In this document: piece by piece, positions 37,676-46,278 of the stretch
Layout: every line of letters starts with the position of its first letter
Position numbering within the stretch: the stretch's first letter is position 1
Source: Vibrio diazotrophicus
GTDB taxonomy: Bacteria; Pseudomonadota; Gammaproteobacteria; Enterobacterales; Vibrionaceae
Assembly (NCBI RefSeq): GCF_038452265.1
Contig: NZ_CP151843.1
Span: 124,001 to 188,000, forward strand
Direction: 5' to 3'
Length of the DNA stretch: 64,000 bases
Program-made: the position numbers and the translations under genes
Notes under the pieces: generated by a model
Told to the model about the DNA's origin: nothing
Seen by the model: the letters and a program-made list of their open reading frames with translations, nothing else
Database searches by the model: none

Positions 37676-38605
37676 TTATTGGTTAGCTAGCTGACGGATC
37701 ACATAGTCCAGAGCACCAACTACTGCAGCAACCTGAGCATCGTTACATTCTTCATCAGTGACTTTCGGGCTATCAGGGTAGACTTCCGTTGTAGTGCCGT
37801 ATTGGCAATTTGTTACACCACCACATAGGCCAAGCTTCTTCATTGGGTAAAGAATCACACCATGTTGAACCACATCTGAACCGATGATCTGTCCGTTCGC
37901 GTCTGCTGGCGCAATGTGTGTTACTTTCGCAACAGATTCAATAACTGCCGCTTGGAATTCCAGCTGAGGCAATTCAGTGTCGCCAACGGTGTAAAAACCG
38001 TCTGGAATGCTGTCGGCTTCGTAGTCGATGCCATCGCGAGCGGCTAAAGCAGGGCGAAACTCGGTTTCATCTGTGTCTGTTGTTTCATGCAAATCAATAT
38101 GAACTAAAACTTCTTGAGGCAGGCTTGCTACCAATGCCATTAGGTTTGCTGACTCTTCTGCTGGGCTGTCAGCATAGAACGAACGGTTTGGATCAATCGC
38201 ATTAGGGTTCCAGCGGTTGATGGTTTCGTATCCCCAAGGGCTGACGCAAGGCGCAGCAATAATATTGAAGTGCTGCTTGTAGCGTTTAGCTTCGTTTGCC
38301 ATAAACTTAAGTGCGCCATGTACACCGCTAGTTTCGTAGCCGTGAACACCGCCAGTAATCAACACGGTTGGTTTGTTCGCTTGCCAGTTTTTGCTTTTGA
38401 TTGAGAACAGCGGGTAGCGCTCTTTGTCATAAGACAAAGCACCGTATTGCTCCACAACAAATTCGTTTTCTAACGCTTTAATTTTGGGCACAACTTCTTG
38501 CTGATATTCGCGTTTGATGGTTGTTGTCGCTCGCCATTGTAGGCGTTCAGCCTCTCCCCATTTTTGACCAGGGGTTCCGATTGGGTAAGCTTGTGAATTG
38601 TTCAT
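37676..38605 (-). CDS. M14-family zinc carboxypeptidase-like protein
   Basis: About 309 aa. The zinc ligands of an M14/AstE-like peptidase are visible: the HxxE motif in GGVHGYETSG and the later His in HIDLHETTDTDETEF. I use ATG 38605, preceded by AAGGAA five bases away; an upstream ATG at 38632 would add nine residues and lacks a ribosome site. No signal peptide is seen. The substrate is unknown; it stands alone, divergent from yedI. Confidence 0.75.
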   Translation of the reverse strand: MNNSQAYPIGTPGQKWGEAERLQWRATTTIKREYQQEVVPKIKALENEFVVEQYGALSYDKERYPLFSIKSKNWQANKPTVLITGGVHGYETSGVHGALKFMANEAKRYKQHFNIIAAPCVSPWGYETINRWNPNAIDPNRSFYADSPAEESANLMALVASLPQEVLVHIDLHETTDTDETEFRPALAARDGIDYEADSIPDGFYTVGDTELPQLEFQAAVIESVAKVTHIAPADANGQIIGSDVVQHGVILYPMKKLGLCGGVTNCQYGTTTEVYPDSPKVTDEECNDAQVAAVVGALDYVIRQLANQ

Positions 38606-38726
38606 TACTTTCCTTGGAATAATTATTCTCATGCCATGGGATGAGCGTTATTAAAGATGTTTCATCATTTCTGACAGGCTGCTATGTTACCTCTTGTTTT
38701 ATACAAACCCAAAAAGAGAATGTCAT

Positions 38727-39635
38727 ATGGCTGGAGCTAGCTTACTCACTTTATTAGACGACATCGCAACCGTACTCGACGATGTTGCTGTGATGTCGAA
38801 AGTGGCAGCAAAGAAAACCGCAGGTGTGCTGGGGGATGACTTAGCACTGAATGCTCAACAAGTGTCTGGTGTAGCCGCAGAGCGCGAAATCCCAGTGGTA
38901 TGGTCGGTGGCGAAAGGGTCATTTCGTAACAAACTGATCTTAGTACCTGCTGCATTGGTGATCAGTTCATTTGTTCCTTGGCTGATTATGCCTTTACTGC
39001 TGCTCGGTGGTTTGTTTCTTTGCTTTGAAGGCGCAGAAAAAGTGCTGGAGAAACTGTTTCACTCCACGCCAAAGAAAGAACCAGAAGAGGCGATGGCGGA
39101 GTTGCAACAAGTAAGCATTGAAGAGTATGAAAAAAGCAAAATCAGTGGCGCGATTCGTACCGACTTTATTCTGTCTGCTGAAATTATTGTGATTGCTTTG
39201 GGCACGGTTCAAGGCAAAGAAATGATGACGCAAATTATCGTCGTGAGTTTAATTGCGATGGTCATGACCGCCGGAGTTTATGGTTTGGTGGCTGGCATTG
39301 TAAAGCTGGATGATCTCGGTTTTTATCTTGAGAGAAAATCCAAAGGCGAAGGGTTAATGGCAAAGCTGGGTGGTGTGCTGGTTGCTTTCGCGCCTAAACT
39401 GATGAAAGGTCTGACTGTGGTTGGCACTGCCGCGATGTTTTTAGTCGGTGGCGGTATCGTTGTGCACAACGTGCCGTTTATTCATCATTGGGTTGAGCCT
39501 ATTATTATGAAACTGCCTGACCTCACTTTAGTTAATGCGCTGGTTCCAACGTTACTGAATGGAGCCATTGGTGTGGCAGCAGGTTTAATTGTTGTCGCGG
39601 TTATGGAAGTTATCCATAAAGTGCGCGGTAAATAA
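38727..39635 (+). CDS. yedI: DUF808 membrane protein, YedI-like
   Basis: About 302 aa, close to E. coli YedI (305). It begins MAGASLLTLLDDIATVLDDVA and has VAAKKTAGVLGDDLALNA, both conserved in DUF808, then about six hydrophobic helices (near residues 75-105, 160-200, 240-260, 275-300). Start at ATG 38727, after AGAGAA; the upstream in-frame ATG at 38694 lacks family similarity. Function unknown. Confidence 0.88.
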   Translation: MAGASLLTLLDDIATVLDDVAVMSKVAAKKTAGVLGDDLALNAQQVSGVAAEREIPVVWSVAKGSFRNKLILVPAALVISSFVPWLIMPLLLLGGLFLCFEGAEKVLEKLFHSTPKKEPEEAMAELQQVSIEEYEKSKISGAIRTDFILSAEIIVIALGTVQGKEMMTQIIVVSLIAMVMTAGVYGLVAGIVKLDDLGFYLERKSKGEGLMAKLGGVLVAFAPKLMKGLTVVGTAAMFLVGGGIVVHNVPFIHHWVEPIIMKLPDLTLVNALVPTLLNGAIGVAAGLIVVAVMEVIHKVRGK

Positions 39636-39778
39636 ACCGAAATACAGCATGAATTTGTTGCGTTAGGCTAGGCTTGTTTGCCTCGCGGCGACACATGAGT
39701 ATTTAGGTGAAATATTTATTTGGCGATTTGTCGCTAGGCGAATAGACTAGCGCTTTTCGAAATTTGGTGACCACTGCT

Positions 39779-40912
39779 ATGCAATGCGAGTTCTTTACTC
39801 AGCAACTATGTACTTCCTGCACGAACTGCGCTCAGCCTTATCAACAACAGGTTTCTGTAAAAGATGCCGAATTGAAAACGCTGTTGGCTGAGCTTAATTC
39901 AGAGCAGTGGTTGTCGCCTGTCACTAGCAGTGAAACTCGCTTCAGAAATAAAGCAAAAATGGTTGTGCTTGGCGCAGCTCATGCGCCAATTTTGGGTATC
40001 GAAAATACGCTCAATGGTGAGCCACTTTCTTTAACGCATTGTCCTTTGTATCCGCAAGATATGCAGGATTTACTGGCGTATCTGCAAAACTGGATTCGCA
40101 CTTCCGGTATTCCCCCGTACAACAAAATCAAAAAGAAAGGTGAACTGAAATTCATCTTGCTAACTCGCAGTGAGCATGGTGGTAAGTTCATGTTGCGTTT
40201 TGTTGCGCGTAGTAAAGAGGTGTTGCCTCGTATCACCATCAATCTGCCTAGATTACTTGAAGATTTTCCTGCTATAGAAGTGGTATCAGTGAATATTCAG
40301 CCAGTACACATGGCGCGTTTGGAAGGTGATGAAGAGATCTTTTTGACCGAGCAAGAGTATCTGATTGAGCGCTTCAACGATGTGCCACTGGTAATTCGAC
40401 CTAAGAGCTTTTTCCAGACCAACCCGAAAGTCGCACAGGCGCTATACGCGACGGCTAGAGATTGGGTAAGAGAAATTTCGCCAAGCAAAATGTGGGATCT
40501 GTTCTGTGGTGTTGGCGGATTTGCGCTGCATTGTTCTACACCAACGACTGAAGTGATTGGTATCGAGATTGAGCCGGAAGCCATTGCCAGCGCAAAACGA
40601 TCTGCGCATGAGATGGGTATCGATAACCTGAGTTTTGCCGCGTTAGATTCCGCTCAGTTTTCACATTCTCAAAATGATGCGCCTGATTTGGTATTGGTTA
40701 ACCCGCCACGCAGAGGCCTTGGTAGCAGTTTGACGGACCAACTGGAAGCGCTTGCGCCAAAGCATATTGTCTACTCAAGCTGTAATCCTCACACCATGAA
40801 TGAAGACGTGAAGAACTTACCAAGCTACAAAGTGGTGAAAGTTCAGTGGTTTGATATGTTCCCACATACCAACCATGCTGAGGTGTTAGCGCTTTTAGAA
40901 AGAGTAAGCTAG
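39779..40912 (+). CDS. rlmC: 23S rRNA (uracil-747-C5)-methyltransferase
   Basis: RumB/RlmC of 377 aa. The N-terminal Cys cluster for the 4Fe-4S centre begins MQCEFF and continues CTSCTNC; SAM-binding WDLFCGVGGFALH, the NPPRRG motif and the catalytic Cys in VYSSCNPHTM follow. It methylates U747 of 23S rRNA. ATG 39779 gives the family's MQC start; a GTG five codons upstream is less likely. Confidence 0.93.
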   Translation: MQCEFFTQQLCTSCTNCAQPYQQQVSVKDAELKTLLAELNSEQWLSPVTSSETRFRNKAKMVVLGAAHAPILGIENTLNGEPLSLTHCPLYPQDMQDLLAYLQNWIRTSGIPPYNKIKKKGELKFILLTRSEHGGKFMLRFVARSKEVLPRITINLPRLLEDFPAIEVVSVNIQPVHMARLEGDEEIFLTEQEYLIERFNDVPLVIRPKSFFQTNPKVAQALYATARDWVREISPSKMWDLFCGVGGFALHCSTPTTEVIGIEIEPEAIASAKRSAHEMGIDNLSFAALDSAQFSHSQNDAPDLVLVNPPRRGLGSSLTDQLEALAPKHIVYSSCNPHTMNEDVKNLPSYKVVKVQWFDMFPHTNHAEVLALLERVS

Positions 40913-41085
40913 TCAGTTGGAGTTAACATCGCCGCGTTTGTTTGCTTTTCGACTGACAGAAACTGCGATAGATTGAGCAAAGTCTGGCTATCATTGATAG
41001 AGAATGACAACTAAAAACGTGGGACTACATTGGTTAATAATGACCCACGCTCAACATTAGACACTGACTCAACCTAACGACAAAC

Positions 41086-41625
41086 ATGCAGCGACTACTG
41101 ATTTCATTCCTTTCATTACTGATAAGCTGCACAGCCTTTGCTCAGGGCAATGTGTTACGTGGCCCGTCAATTAAAGCTCACTTGTCCAAGACTGAAGTGG
41201 GGAAAGTCGATTTGGTCAAAGTCGATAAGTCCAAACGCCGTATGTATCTCGTATCCCAAGGCGAAGTGATTAAAGAGTATCGCATCGCTTTAGGGAAATC
41301 TCCGCGCGGACATAAGCAGCAGGAAGGTGACCAGCGGACACCGGAAGGGCGCTACTATTTGGATGACATCATGCCAAGTAGTCAGTTCTATCGTTCGATG
41401 AGTATCAGTTATCCGAATCTAAGAGATAAATTGCGCGCACAGGCCGAGGGCGTTGACCCCGGCGGTGAAATAAAAGTGCACGGCTTAAAAGATGGCTATG
41501 ATGGAGACCCACAATTCATTCAAAGCTTTGACTGGACAAATGGTTGTATCGCCTTAACCAACCAAGAGATGGACGAGTTTTTAAGCCTAGTGAGAATTGG
41601 GACGCCGATAGAAATTGAATGGTGA
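41086..41625 (+). CDS. L,D-transpeptidase (YkuD domain)
   Basis: A 179-aa exported protein: signal peptide to about residue 19 (TAFA), then a YkuD domain with the catalytic signature spanning IKVHGLKDG and DWTNGCIAL (Cys nucleophile). Such enzymes cross-link peptidoglycan, attach lipoproteins to it, or trim it. No LysM or other binding domain is present, as in short stand-alone YafK/ErfK-like proteins. Confidence 0.85.
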   Translation: MQRLLISFLSLLISCTAFAQGNVLRGPSIKAHLSKTEVGKVDLVKVDKSKRRMYLVSQGEVIKEYRIALGKSPRGHKQQEGDQRTPEGRYYLDDIMPSSQFYRSMSISYPNLRDKLRAQAEGVDPGGEIKVHGLKDGYDGDPQFIQSFDWTNGCIALTNQEMDEFLSLVRIGTPIEIEW

Positions 41626-41660
41626 TTTAAATCATAGTTCTTTTAAGTTATCGAGATTGG

Positions 41661-41981
41661 TTATGCCTGCGCTTGGAATGGTTGTAGGTAATCATCACAG
41701 ACTTCAAGCTTATAGGCCGTCTTCGAACTCAGCAGACAATCATGCATTTTTTGACGAGAGACCTTATAGAGTTCATCGCTGATAACATGATCTTTTTCCC
41801 ATTGTTCTCTATTGGGCCATTGTGCATACCCGACGAAAACATTCGGTACATCCGACTGATGAAGCCGAGAGCCAAAGCTACCACAATGCTGATAAATGGC
41901 TTTGGTCACCTCTAGCCATGATTCCCGAAATACGGCTTCACTTCCCTCTTTAACTTCAAACTCATATACAGCGATGAACAT
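41661..41981 (-). CDS. Antibiotic-biosynthesis-monooxygenase-like (ABM) protein
   Basis: A 106-aa single-domain protein of the dimeric alpha/beta-barrel type: MFIAVYEFEVKEG start, central SRLHQSDVPNVFVGYAQWPN. I choose ATG 41981 (AAGGAT just before) over a TTG eight codons upstream. Such domains occur in small monooxygenases and in haem-degrading or stress proteins; function is not defined here. It is followed upstream by the DUF1993 gene, 38 bp away, on the same strand. Confidence 0.65.
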   Translation of the reverse strand: MFIAVYEFEVKEGSEAVFRESWLEVTKAIYQHCGSFGSRLHQSDVPNVFVGYAQWPNREQWEKDHVISDELYKVSRQKMHDCLLSSKTAYKLEVCDDYLQPFQAQA

Positions 41982-42019
41982 GATCCTTTTCTCCTTTAGT
42001 GCCAATTTAAGGTGCGAAC

Positions 42020-42511
42020 CTATCGAATGAAGCTAAAGCCATTCGGATAGGAATGTAAACCATCAAAATCCCCTTTGCTTAGTGGAACGCCTTCTTTCCT
42101 TGCTATTGCATATACCATGCTGACATGGAACATGTAGTTCGGAACTATATAACTGAATATAAAACGGCTTTGAGGAAGGTTGATGTTGTTGAAGCCCGCA
42201 GAATCTGAAAGCAGCACGCTATCGTCGAGCTCCGTCACTTCTGGGAATTCATTTAATAACATATGAACGTCTGAAATGAGACGAAGAACTTCCTCTTTCC
42301 CAAGTTGAGAGCTCGTACAGGAAATCACATCTTTTCCGATTAAAGGGCAATACCCCCTTAAAAGAAAGTTCGCGGCTATTTGTGCATTCATCTCAAGGGA
42401 GAACATACCTTCCGTTAGGGAATCCGCAAATAACTCTTCCGGCACTTTTTCAACAACAACTTTTAGTTGTTCCAGATAGCCTAAGAACAAATTTTTAATT
42501 GAGTTTGTCAT
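42020..42511 (-). CDS. DUF1993-family protein
   Basis: About 163 aa. The tail SYIVPNYMFHVSMVYAIARKEGVPLSKGDFDG is typical of DUF1993 (a DinB-like helical bundle), with a plausible metal-binding His. I use ATG 42511; a TTG at 42523 would add four residues. Role unknown. Probably co-transcribed with the ABM-like gene. Confidence 0.7.
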   Translation of the reverse strand: MTNSIKNLFLGYLEQLKVVVEKVPEELFADSLTEGMFSLEMNAQIAANFLLRGYCPLIGKDVISCTSSQLGKEEVLRLISDVHMLLNEFPEVTELDDSVLLSDSAGFNNINLPQSRFIFSYIVPNYMFHVSMVYAIARKEGVPLSKGDFDGLHSYPNGFSFIR

Positions 42512-42656
42512 TTTTCCACACAAGCCCTTAGAGGAAACTATCTATATAAAACTAAGAACATAGTCTGCTATAAGGAAAAGCAGGTCAACGTCTAACATGC
42601 TCTAAAAAGAACATCTAGCTTAGATCCTTCAGATTTGACACAGCATCCAAAATAAT

Positions 42657-42689
42657 TACACTACGTATACGATTTATATATTAAGTGTA
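42657..42689. promoter_or_regulatory. Imperfect inverted repeat at the ParD-like gene start
   Basis: TACACT...AGTGTA arms (42657-42662 and 42684-42689), extending to about 10 of 13 matching positions, overlap the start codon of the ParD-like gene. This is where an autorepressing antitoxin would bind. Confidence 0.4.
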
Positions 42690-42919
42690 TGTTTATGGGC
42701 ATTGTTAAAATTTCAGATGAGCTTCATGAAGAACTTCGCAAAGCAAGTTCGGTTATGTCACGTTCAATTAATTCACAAGCAGAGTTTTGGATCAAAATGG
42801 GCATGTTAGCCGAATTACACCCTCAACTTTCATTCAATCAAATCATTGCGAATCTGATGCAATCAGCGAATGTTTCTGCTTCAAATGTTTCGACGGCGGA
42901 AGAGTACACTGATGCGTAA
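42689..42919 (+). CDS. ParD-like antitoxin-family protein
   Basis: A 76-aa protein beginning MGIVKISDELHEELRKAS and continuing SRSINSQAEFWIKMGMLAE, the short ribbon-helix-helix-type ParD-like pattern. ATG 42689 and 42695 are both possible. It overlaps the downstream methionine aminopeptidase gene by eight bases. No ParE toxin gene is nearby, so the partner appears to be the aminopeptidase. Confidence 0.75.
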   Translation: MFMGIVKISDELHEELRKASSVMSRSINSQAEFWIKMGMLAELHPQLSFNQIIANLMQSANVSASNVSTAEEYTDA

Positions 42920-43697
42920 GGAAGTATTGATTAAATCAGAACAAGACATCGCTTTGATGCGAGAATCTGGAAGATTACTTGCTCAGGTTTTTAAAATGCT
43001 TGATGACTACGTTCAACCTGGCATTTCAACGATGGATATCAATAACAAAGTTGAGCAATATATCGTCAATGAACTGAATGCTCGTCCTGCAAGCAAAGGG
43101 CAGTATGACTATCAGTACGTCTTAAATTCATCCATCAACGAAGTGGTGTGCCACGGAGTACCAAAAGAGACTGAGATCCTAAAAAGTAGCGATATTATCA
43201 ACCTAGATATTACTCTCGAAAAGAATGGATTCATTGCAGATTCAAGCAAAATGTATGTGATGCCTTCAGCCTCACCACTCGCGGTTCAGTTGGTTAACAC
43301 AACTTACAATGCTATGTGGGAAGGGATTAAACAGGTTAAGCCTGGAGCCAAACTTGGTGACATTGGCTATGCAATACAACGATATGCCGAGTTTCATGGG
43401 TACAGCATTGTAAGAGAATACTGTGGGCATGGAATAGGTCGCGAAATGCATGAAGAACCTCAAGTGCTTCATTATGGCCTGCCAAATAGTGGACTCACGT
43501 TAAAAGAGGGGATGATATTCACTATCGAACCTATGGTTAATCAGGGTACTGCGAAAATAAAGACCAAGAAAGACGGCTGGACAGTGGTTACCCGAGATAA
43601 GAAGCTTTCTGCTCAATCTGAACATACGGTATTAGTCACAAGTTCGGGTTATGAAGTCCTGACGTTAAGAGAAGAAGAAAAGCTGCCTCAGATGTAA
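42912..43697 (+). CDS. map: Type I methionine aminopeptidase, second copy
   Basis: A 261-aa MetAP. All metal ligands of the type I enzyme are present: the two Asp in NLDITLEKNGFIADSS, His in CGHGIGREMHEEP, Glu in FTIEPM and Glu in SAQSEHTVLV. I start at ATG 42912 (MRKEVLIKSEQD), inside the end of the ParD-like gene. It is not next to rpsB, as the housekeeping map usually is, so I take it as a paralogue. Translational coupling to the ParD-like gene suggests a functional pair. Confidence 0.88.
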   Translation: MRKEVLIKSEQDIALMRESGRLLAQVFKMLDDYVQPGISTMDINNKVEQYIVNELNARPASKGQYDYQYVLNSSINEVVCHGVPKETEILKSSDIINLDITLEKNGFIADSSKMYVMPSASPLAVQLVNTTYNAMWEGIKQVKPGAKLGDIGYAIQRYAEFHGYSIVREYCGHGIGREMHEEPQVLHYGLPNSGLTLKEGMIFTIEPMVNQGTAKIKTKKDGWTVVTRDKKLSAQSEHTVLVTSSGYEVLTLREEEKLPQM

Positions 43698-43885
43698 GCT
43701 CACTCTGAGACCTGAGTGGCGGAATATTCAAACATGCTCGGCGATGTAGAAAAACATCTGTTTCGATTCGACTTGCGGTAATGAAGAGTCAGCGCAGATT
43801 GGCTGACTCAATCGTTGAGCTTTTTGATGAAAGATCTCTTCGCGGTAGCGGCTAATAAACCTAATCACCAGTATAGAGCAGGTCG

Positions 43886-44254
43886 TTATTGATTAGGTAC
43901 AAACAGGCGTATTCTGTGACCATCGGGGTCAACGGCAACTGCGCTAAGGCCAAAGACAACCTTTGTTGGTGTTTGGAGGAATTCAACGCCCTTCGATTGC
44001 CACTGGTTAAACAGATGGTGCAATGTCTCTGAGTCTTTAACTATCAGAGAGAGCTCCGTTCCGCCACCGGTAACCTTGGATATCGGGTCGGCTTGAGCTA
44101 ACTGCTTCAGCTCAATATTGATACCCATTTTCAATGGGAAAGAAACAAACGTTGGTGATAAAACGTGTCCTTCACAATCAAATACATCGCTATAGAAGGC
44201 TTTACTGGTTTCAATATCTTCCACATACAAAACAAACGAATCAAATGTAAACAT
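43886..44254 (-). CDS. VOC/glyoxalase-family protein
   Basis: A 122-aa vicinal-oxygen-chelate protein with the two beta-alpha-beta-beta-beta modules (FDSFVLYVEDIETSKAFYSDV at the start, AVAVDPDGHRIRLF at the end). ATG 44254 is preferred: GGAG lies six bases upstream. It resembles the small bleomycin-resistance/glyoxalase-like proteins; no substrate can be named. It lies 66 bp downstream of the WYL regulator on the same... strand with that gene upstream, so they may be co-expressed. Confidence 0.78.
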   Translation of the reverse strand: MFTFDSFVLYVEDIETSKAFYSDVFDCEGHVLSPTFVSFPLKMGINIELKQLAQADPISKVTGGGTELSLIVKDSETLHHLFNQWQSKGVEFLQTPTKVVFGLSAVAVDPDGHRIRLFVPNQ

Positions 44255-44320
44255 ACATGCTCCAAAGGTCATACAGTAAGATTTGACTGTTAATGTAATG
44301 AACCCCAGTGACAGTTTTTG

Positions 44321-45022
44321 TCAGTAGCGTAATTTTGGCTGGCTAATCCCTTCTTCTTGTTGCCATTTTTTTAGCAACTCAGATCGATGCGGTAGGTACT
44401 TTTGTTCAAGTGTCTGCCAATCTTCAATTCTATCTAACCGAAAATTGCGAAACGCATTTCTTGTTTCACACCAAGCGACCAACACATAGTGTTGCTGAAA
44501 CATACCAATCAATATTGGCCAGATTACCCGTGAGCTTGAGTTCCCTTTCAAATCTAGGTAGTTAATATTGGCTTTGTATTGGTGTTTGATTGCCTGTCGG
44601 ATCTTAGACATATCAATGGTCAATTCTGGCACTTCAATAGTTGATGCAACACGCATGACTTCTTGGCTATGTTTGACCTTATGATCTGGGGGCAATACGG
44701 CTGAGATTTTTGCAATGGCGTTTTTAGCCGATTCGCTAAACTCGCCATTTGCTTGTTTGGAAATCCAATCAGCACCTAATAAAAGAGCTTCTAACTCTTC
44801 CATTGAAAACATCAGCGGAGGCAGTGTAAATGTTGGCTTCAATACATACCCAAGCCCCGATTCTCCTTCTATTTCAGCACCTTGTGTTTGCAGGGTCGCA
44901 ATATCACGGTAAATGGTGCGCACACTGACATTCAGTTGCTCAGCCAGATGTTCAGCGGAAACAGGGTATTTATGACACCGGAGTATTTGCAGTAAATCAA
45001 ACAGTCGTTGGCTTCTAGACAT
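44321..45022 (-). CDS. YafY-type WYL-domain regulator
   Basis: A 233-aa regulator: N-terminal HTH_11 (MSRSQRLFDLLQILRCHKYP, then LAEQLNVSVRTIYRDIATLQ) and a WYL domain (residues about 130-210; VIWPILIGMFQQHYVLVAW, FRNFRLDRIED). The frame stays open for 41 codons upstream, but MSRSQRLF is the family start. No Shine-Dalgarno is visible. The VOC gene downstream is a likely target, as in similar YafY-glyoxalase pairs. Confidence 0.82.
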   Translation of the reverse strand: MSRSQRLFDLLQILRCHKYPVSAEHLAEQLNVSVRTIYRDIATLQTQGAEIEGESGLGYVLKPTFTLPPLMFSMEELEALLLGADWISKQANGEFSESAKNAIAKISAVLPPDHKVKHSQEVMRVASTIEVPELTIDMSKIRQAIKHQYKANINYLDLKGNSSSRVIWPILIGMFQQHYVLVAWCETRNAFRNFRLDRIEDWQTLEQKYLPHRSELLKKWQQEEGISQPKLRY

Positions 45023-45144
45023 AAGTGCGAAGTATTCAGAAGAGTTGAGGGTTCTCAGTATCGTTACATTCCAAGGGATATGAAACAAGTAAACCGACCA
45101 AATTAGCTCTTGAGCAAATATTTTTCGCCTTATCCATCCGATCA

Positions 45145-45157
45145 TGAATTTTTCTCA
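45145..45157 (+). promoter_or_regulatory. MetR-like site upstream of mesX
   Basis: TGAATTTTTCTCA matches the enterobacterial MetR consensus TGAANNTTNTTCA at all but one fixed position. It lies 115 bp upstream of mesX in the 250-bp divergent gap, a suitable place for an activator of methionine synthesis genes. Confidence 0.35.
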
Positions 45158-45272
45158 CAATCAACATTAAGTAATAGCGTTATTAAACTTGTAGCACGCC
45201 AGTTATAACTAAGTCATGGATTTAACGAAAGATGATTTTGATTTCATCTAAAGCACATTGAAGATAACGCTC

Positions 45273-46247
45273 ATGACTCAGAATTTTACGTTCACAATTA
45301 AAAAGACCTGTCTTGATGAGAATTATCGTCCATCAGACAAAACACGTATCACAACTAACTTTGCGAACTTAGCGCGCGGTGAAAACCGTCAGCAGAACTT
45401 ACGCAACGCATTAAACATGATTGACCGCCGTTTTAACGAACTGGCGTGTTGGGATAACCCAACGGGCGATCGTTACTCGGTAGAGCTGGAAATCATCTCT
45501 GCGGATATCAAAATGGAAAATGCAGACGAAGCTATTCCATCTATTGAAGTGTTAAAGACTTATGTTGTTGATCGCAAGACGAACCAACGTATTGAAGGCA
45601 TAGTCGGTAATAACTTCTCGTCTTATGTGCGTGATTACGACTTTAGCGTTCGTTTACTGGACCACAACAAAGGCAAATCGCAATTCTCAGTACCAGAAGA
45701 TTTTGGCGAGTTGCATGGCAACATATTTAAGTCTTTCATCAAATCAGAGGCTTACCAACAAAACTTCGCCAAACCTCCGGTGATTTGTTTGAGCGTTTCA
45801 GACAGCAAAGTGTATAACCGCACCAACAACCAACACCCAGTTCTTGGTGTTGAATACGAGCCGAATGAGTCGTCATTAACGGAACAGTACTTCCAGAAAA
45901 TGGGCTTACAAGTGCGTTATTTCATGCCGAAGAACAGCGTAGCGCCATTTGCATTCTTCTTCTTTGGCGATCTGCTGAACGACTACACCAATTTGGAACT
46001 GATCAGCACCATCAGCACAATGGAAACATTCCAGAAGATTTACCGCCCTGAAATCTACTTTGCCAACACAGTAGCAGGGGAGCGTTATCAACCGAATTTG
46101 AAGAGCAATGAGCACACATTAACAGACATTGTGTATGACCGAGAAGAACGCACTCGACTCGCCATTGAACAGGGTAAGTTTGCTGAAGAAGTCTTTATCA
46201 AACCTTATCAGTCGGTTCTTGAGCAATGGTCTGCTCAATACGCTTAA
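45273..46247 (+). CDS. mesX: Putative oxygenase MesX (DUF1852)
   Basis: A 324-aa DUF1852 protein (MTQNFTFTIKKTCLDENYRPSD). Published work on folate-independent methionine synthases described MesX as the oxygen-dependent partner that MesD requires. It starts at ATG 45273; a TTG five codons upstream is less likely. It is 31 bp before mesD on the same strand, the arrangement expected. Biochemistry of MesX is unresolved; it may make or deliver the methyl donor. Confidence 0.88.
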   Translation: MTQNFTFTIKKTCLDENYRPSDKTRITTNFANLARGENRQQNLRNALNMIDRRFNELACWDNPTGDRYSVELEIISADIKMENADEAIPSIEVLKTYVVDRKTNQRIEGIVGNNFSSYVRDYDFSVRLLDHNKGKSQFSVPEDFGELHGNIFKSFIKSEAYQQNFAKPPVICLSVSDSKVYNRTNNQHPVLGVEYEPNESSLTEQYFQKMGLQVRYFMPKNSVAPFAFFFFGDLLNDYTNLELISTISTMETFQKIYRPEIYFANTVAGERYQPNLKSNEHTLTDIVYDREERTRLAIEQGKFAEEVFIKPYQSVLEQWSAQYA

Positions 46248-46278
46248 TCCTTAACGAGACAGAAGAACAGCCAACATT

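Noticed and set aside
42689..43697. Classical ParDE toxin-antitoxin system
   Set aside because: The downstream product is a complete methionine aminopeptidase, not a ParE/RelE-fold toxin.
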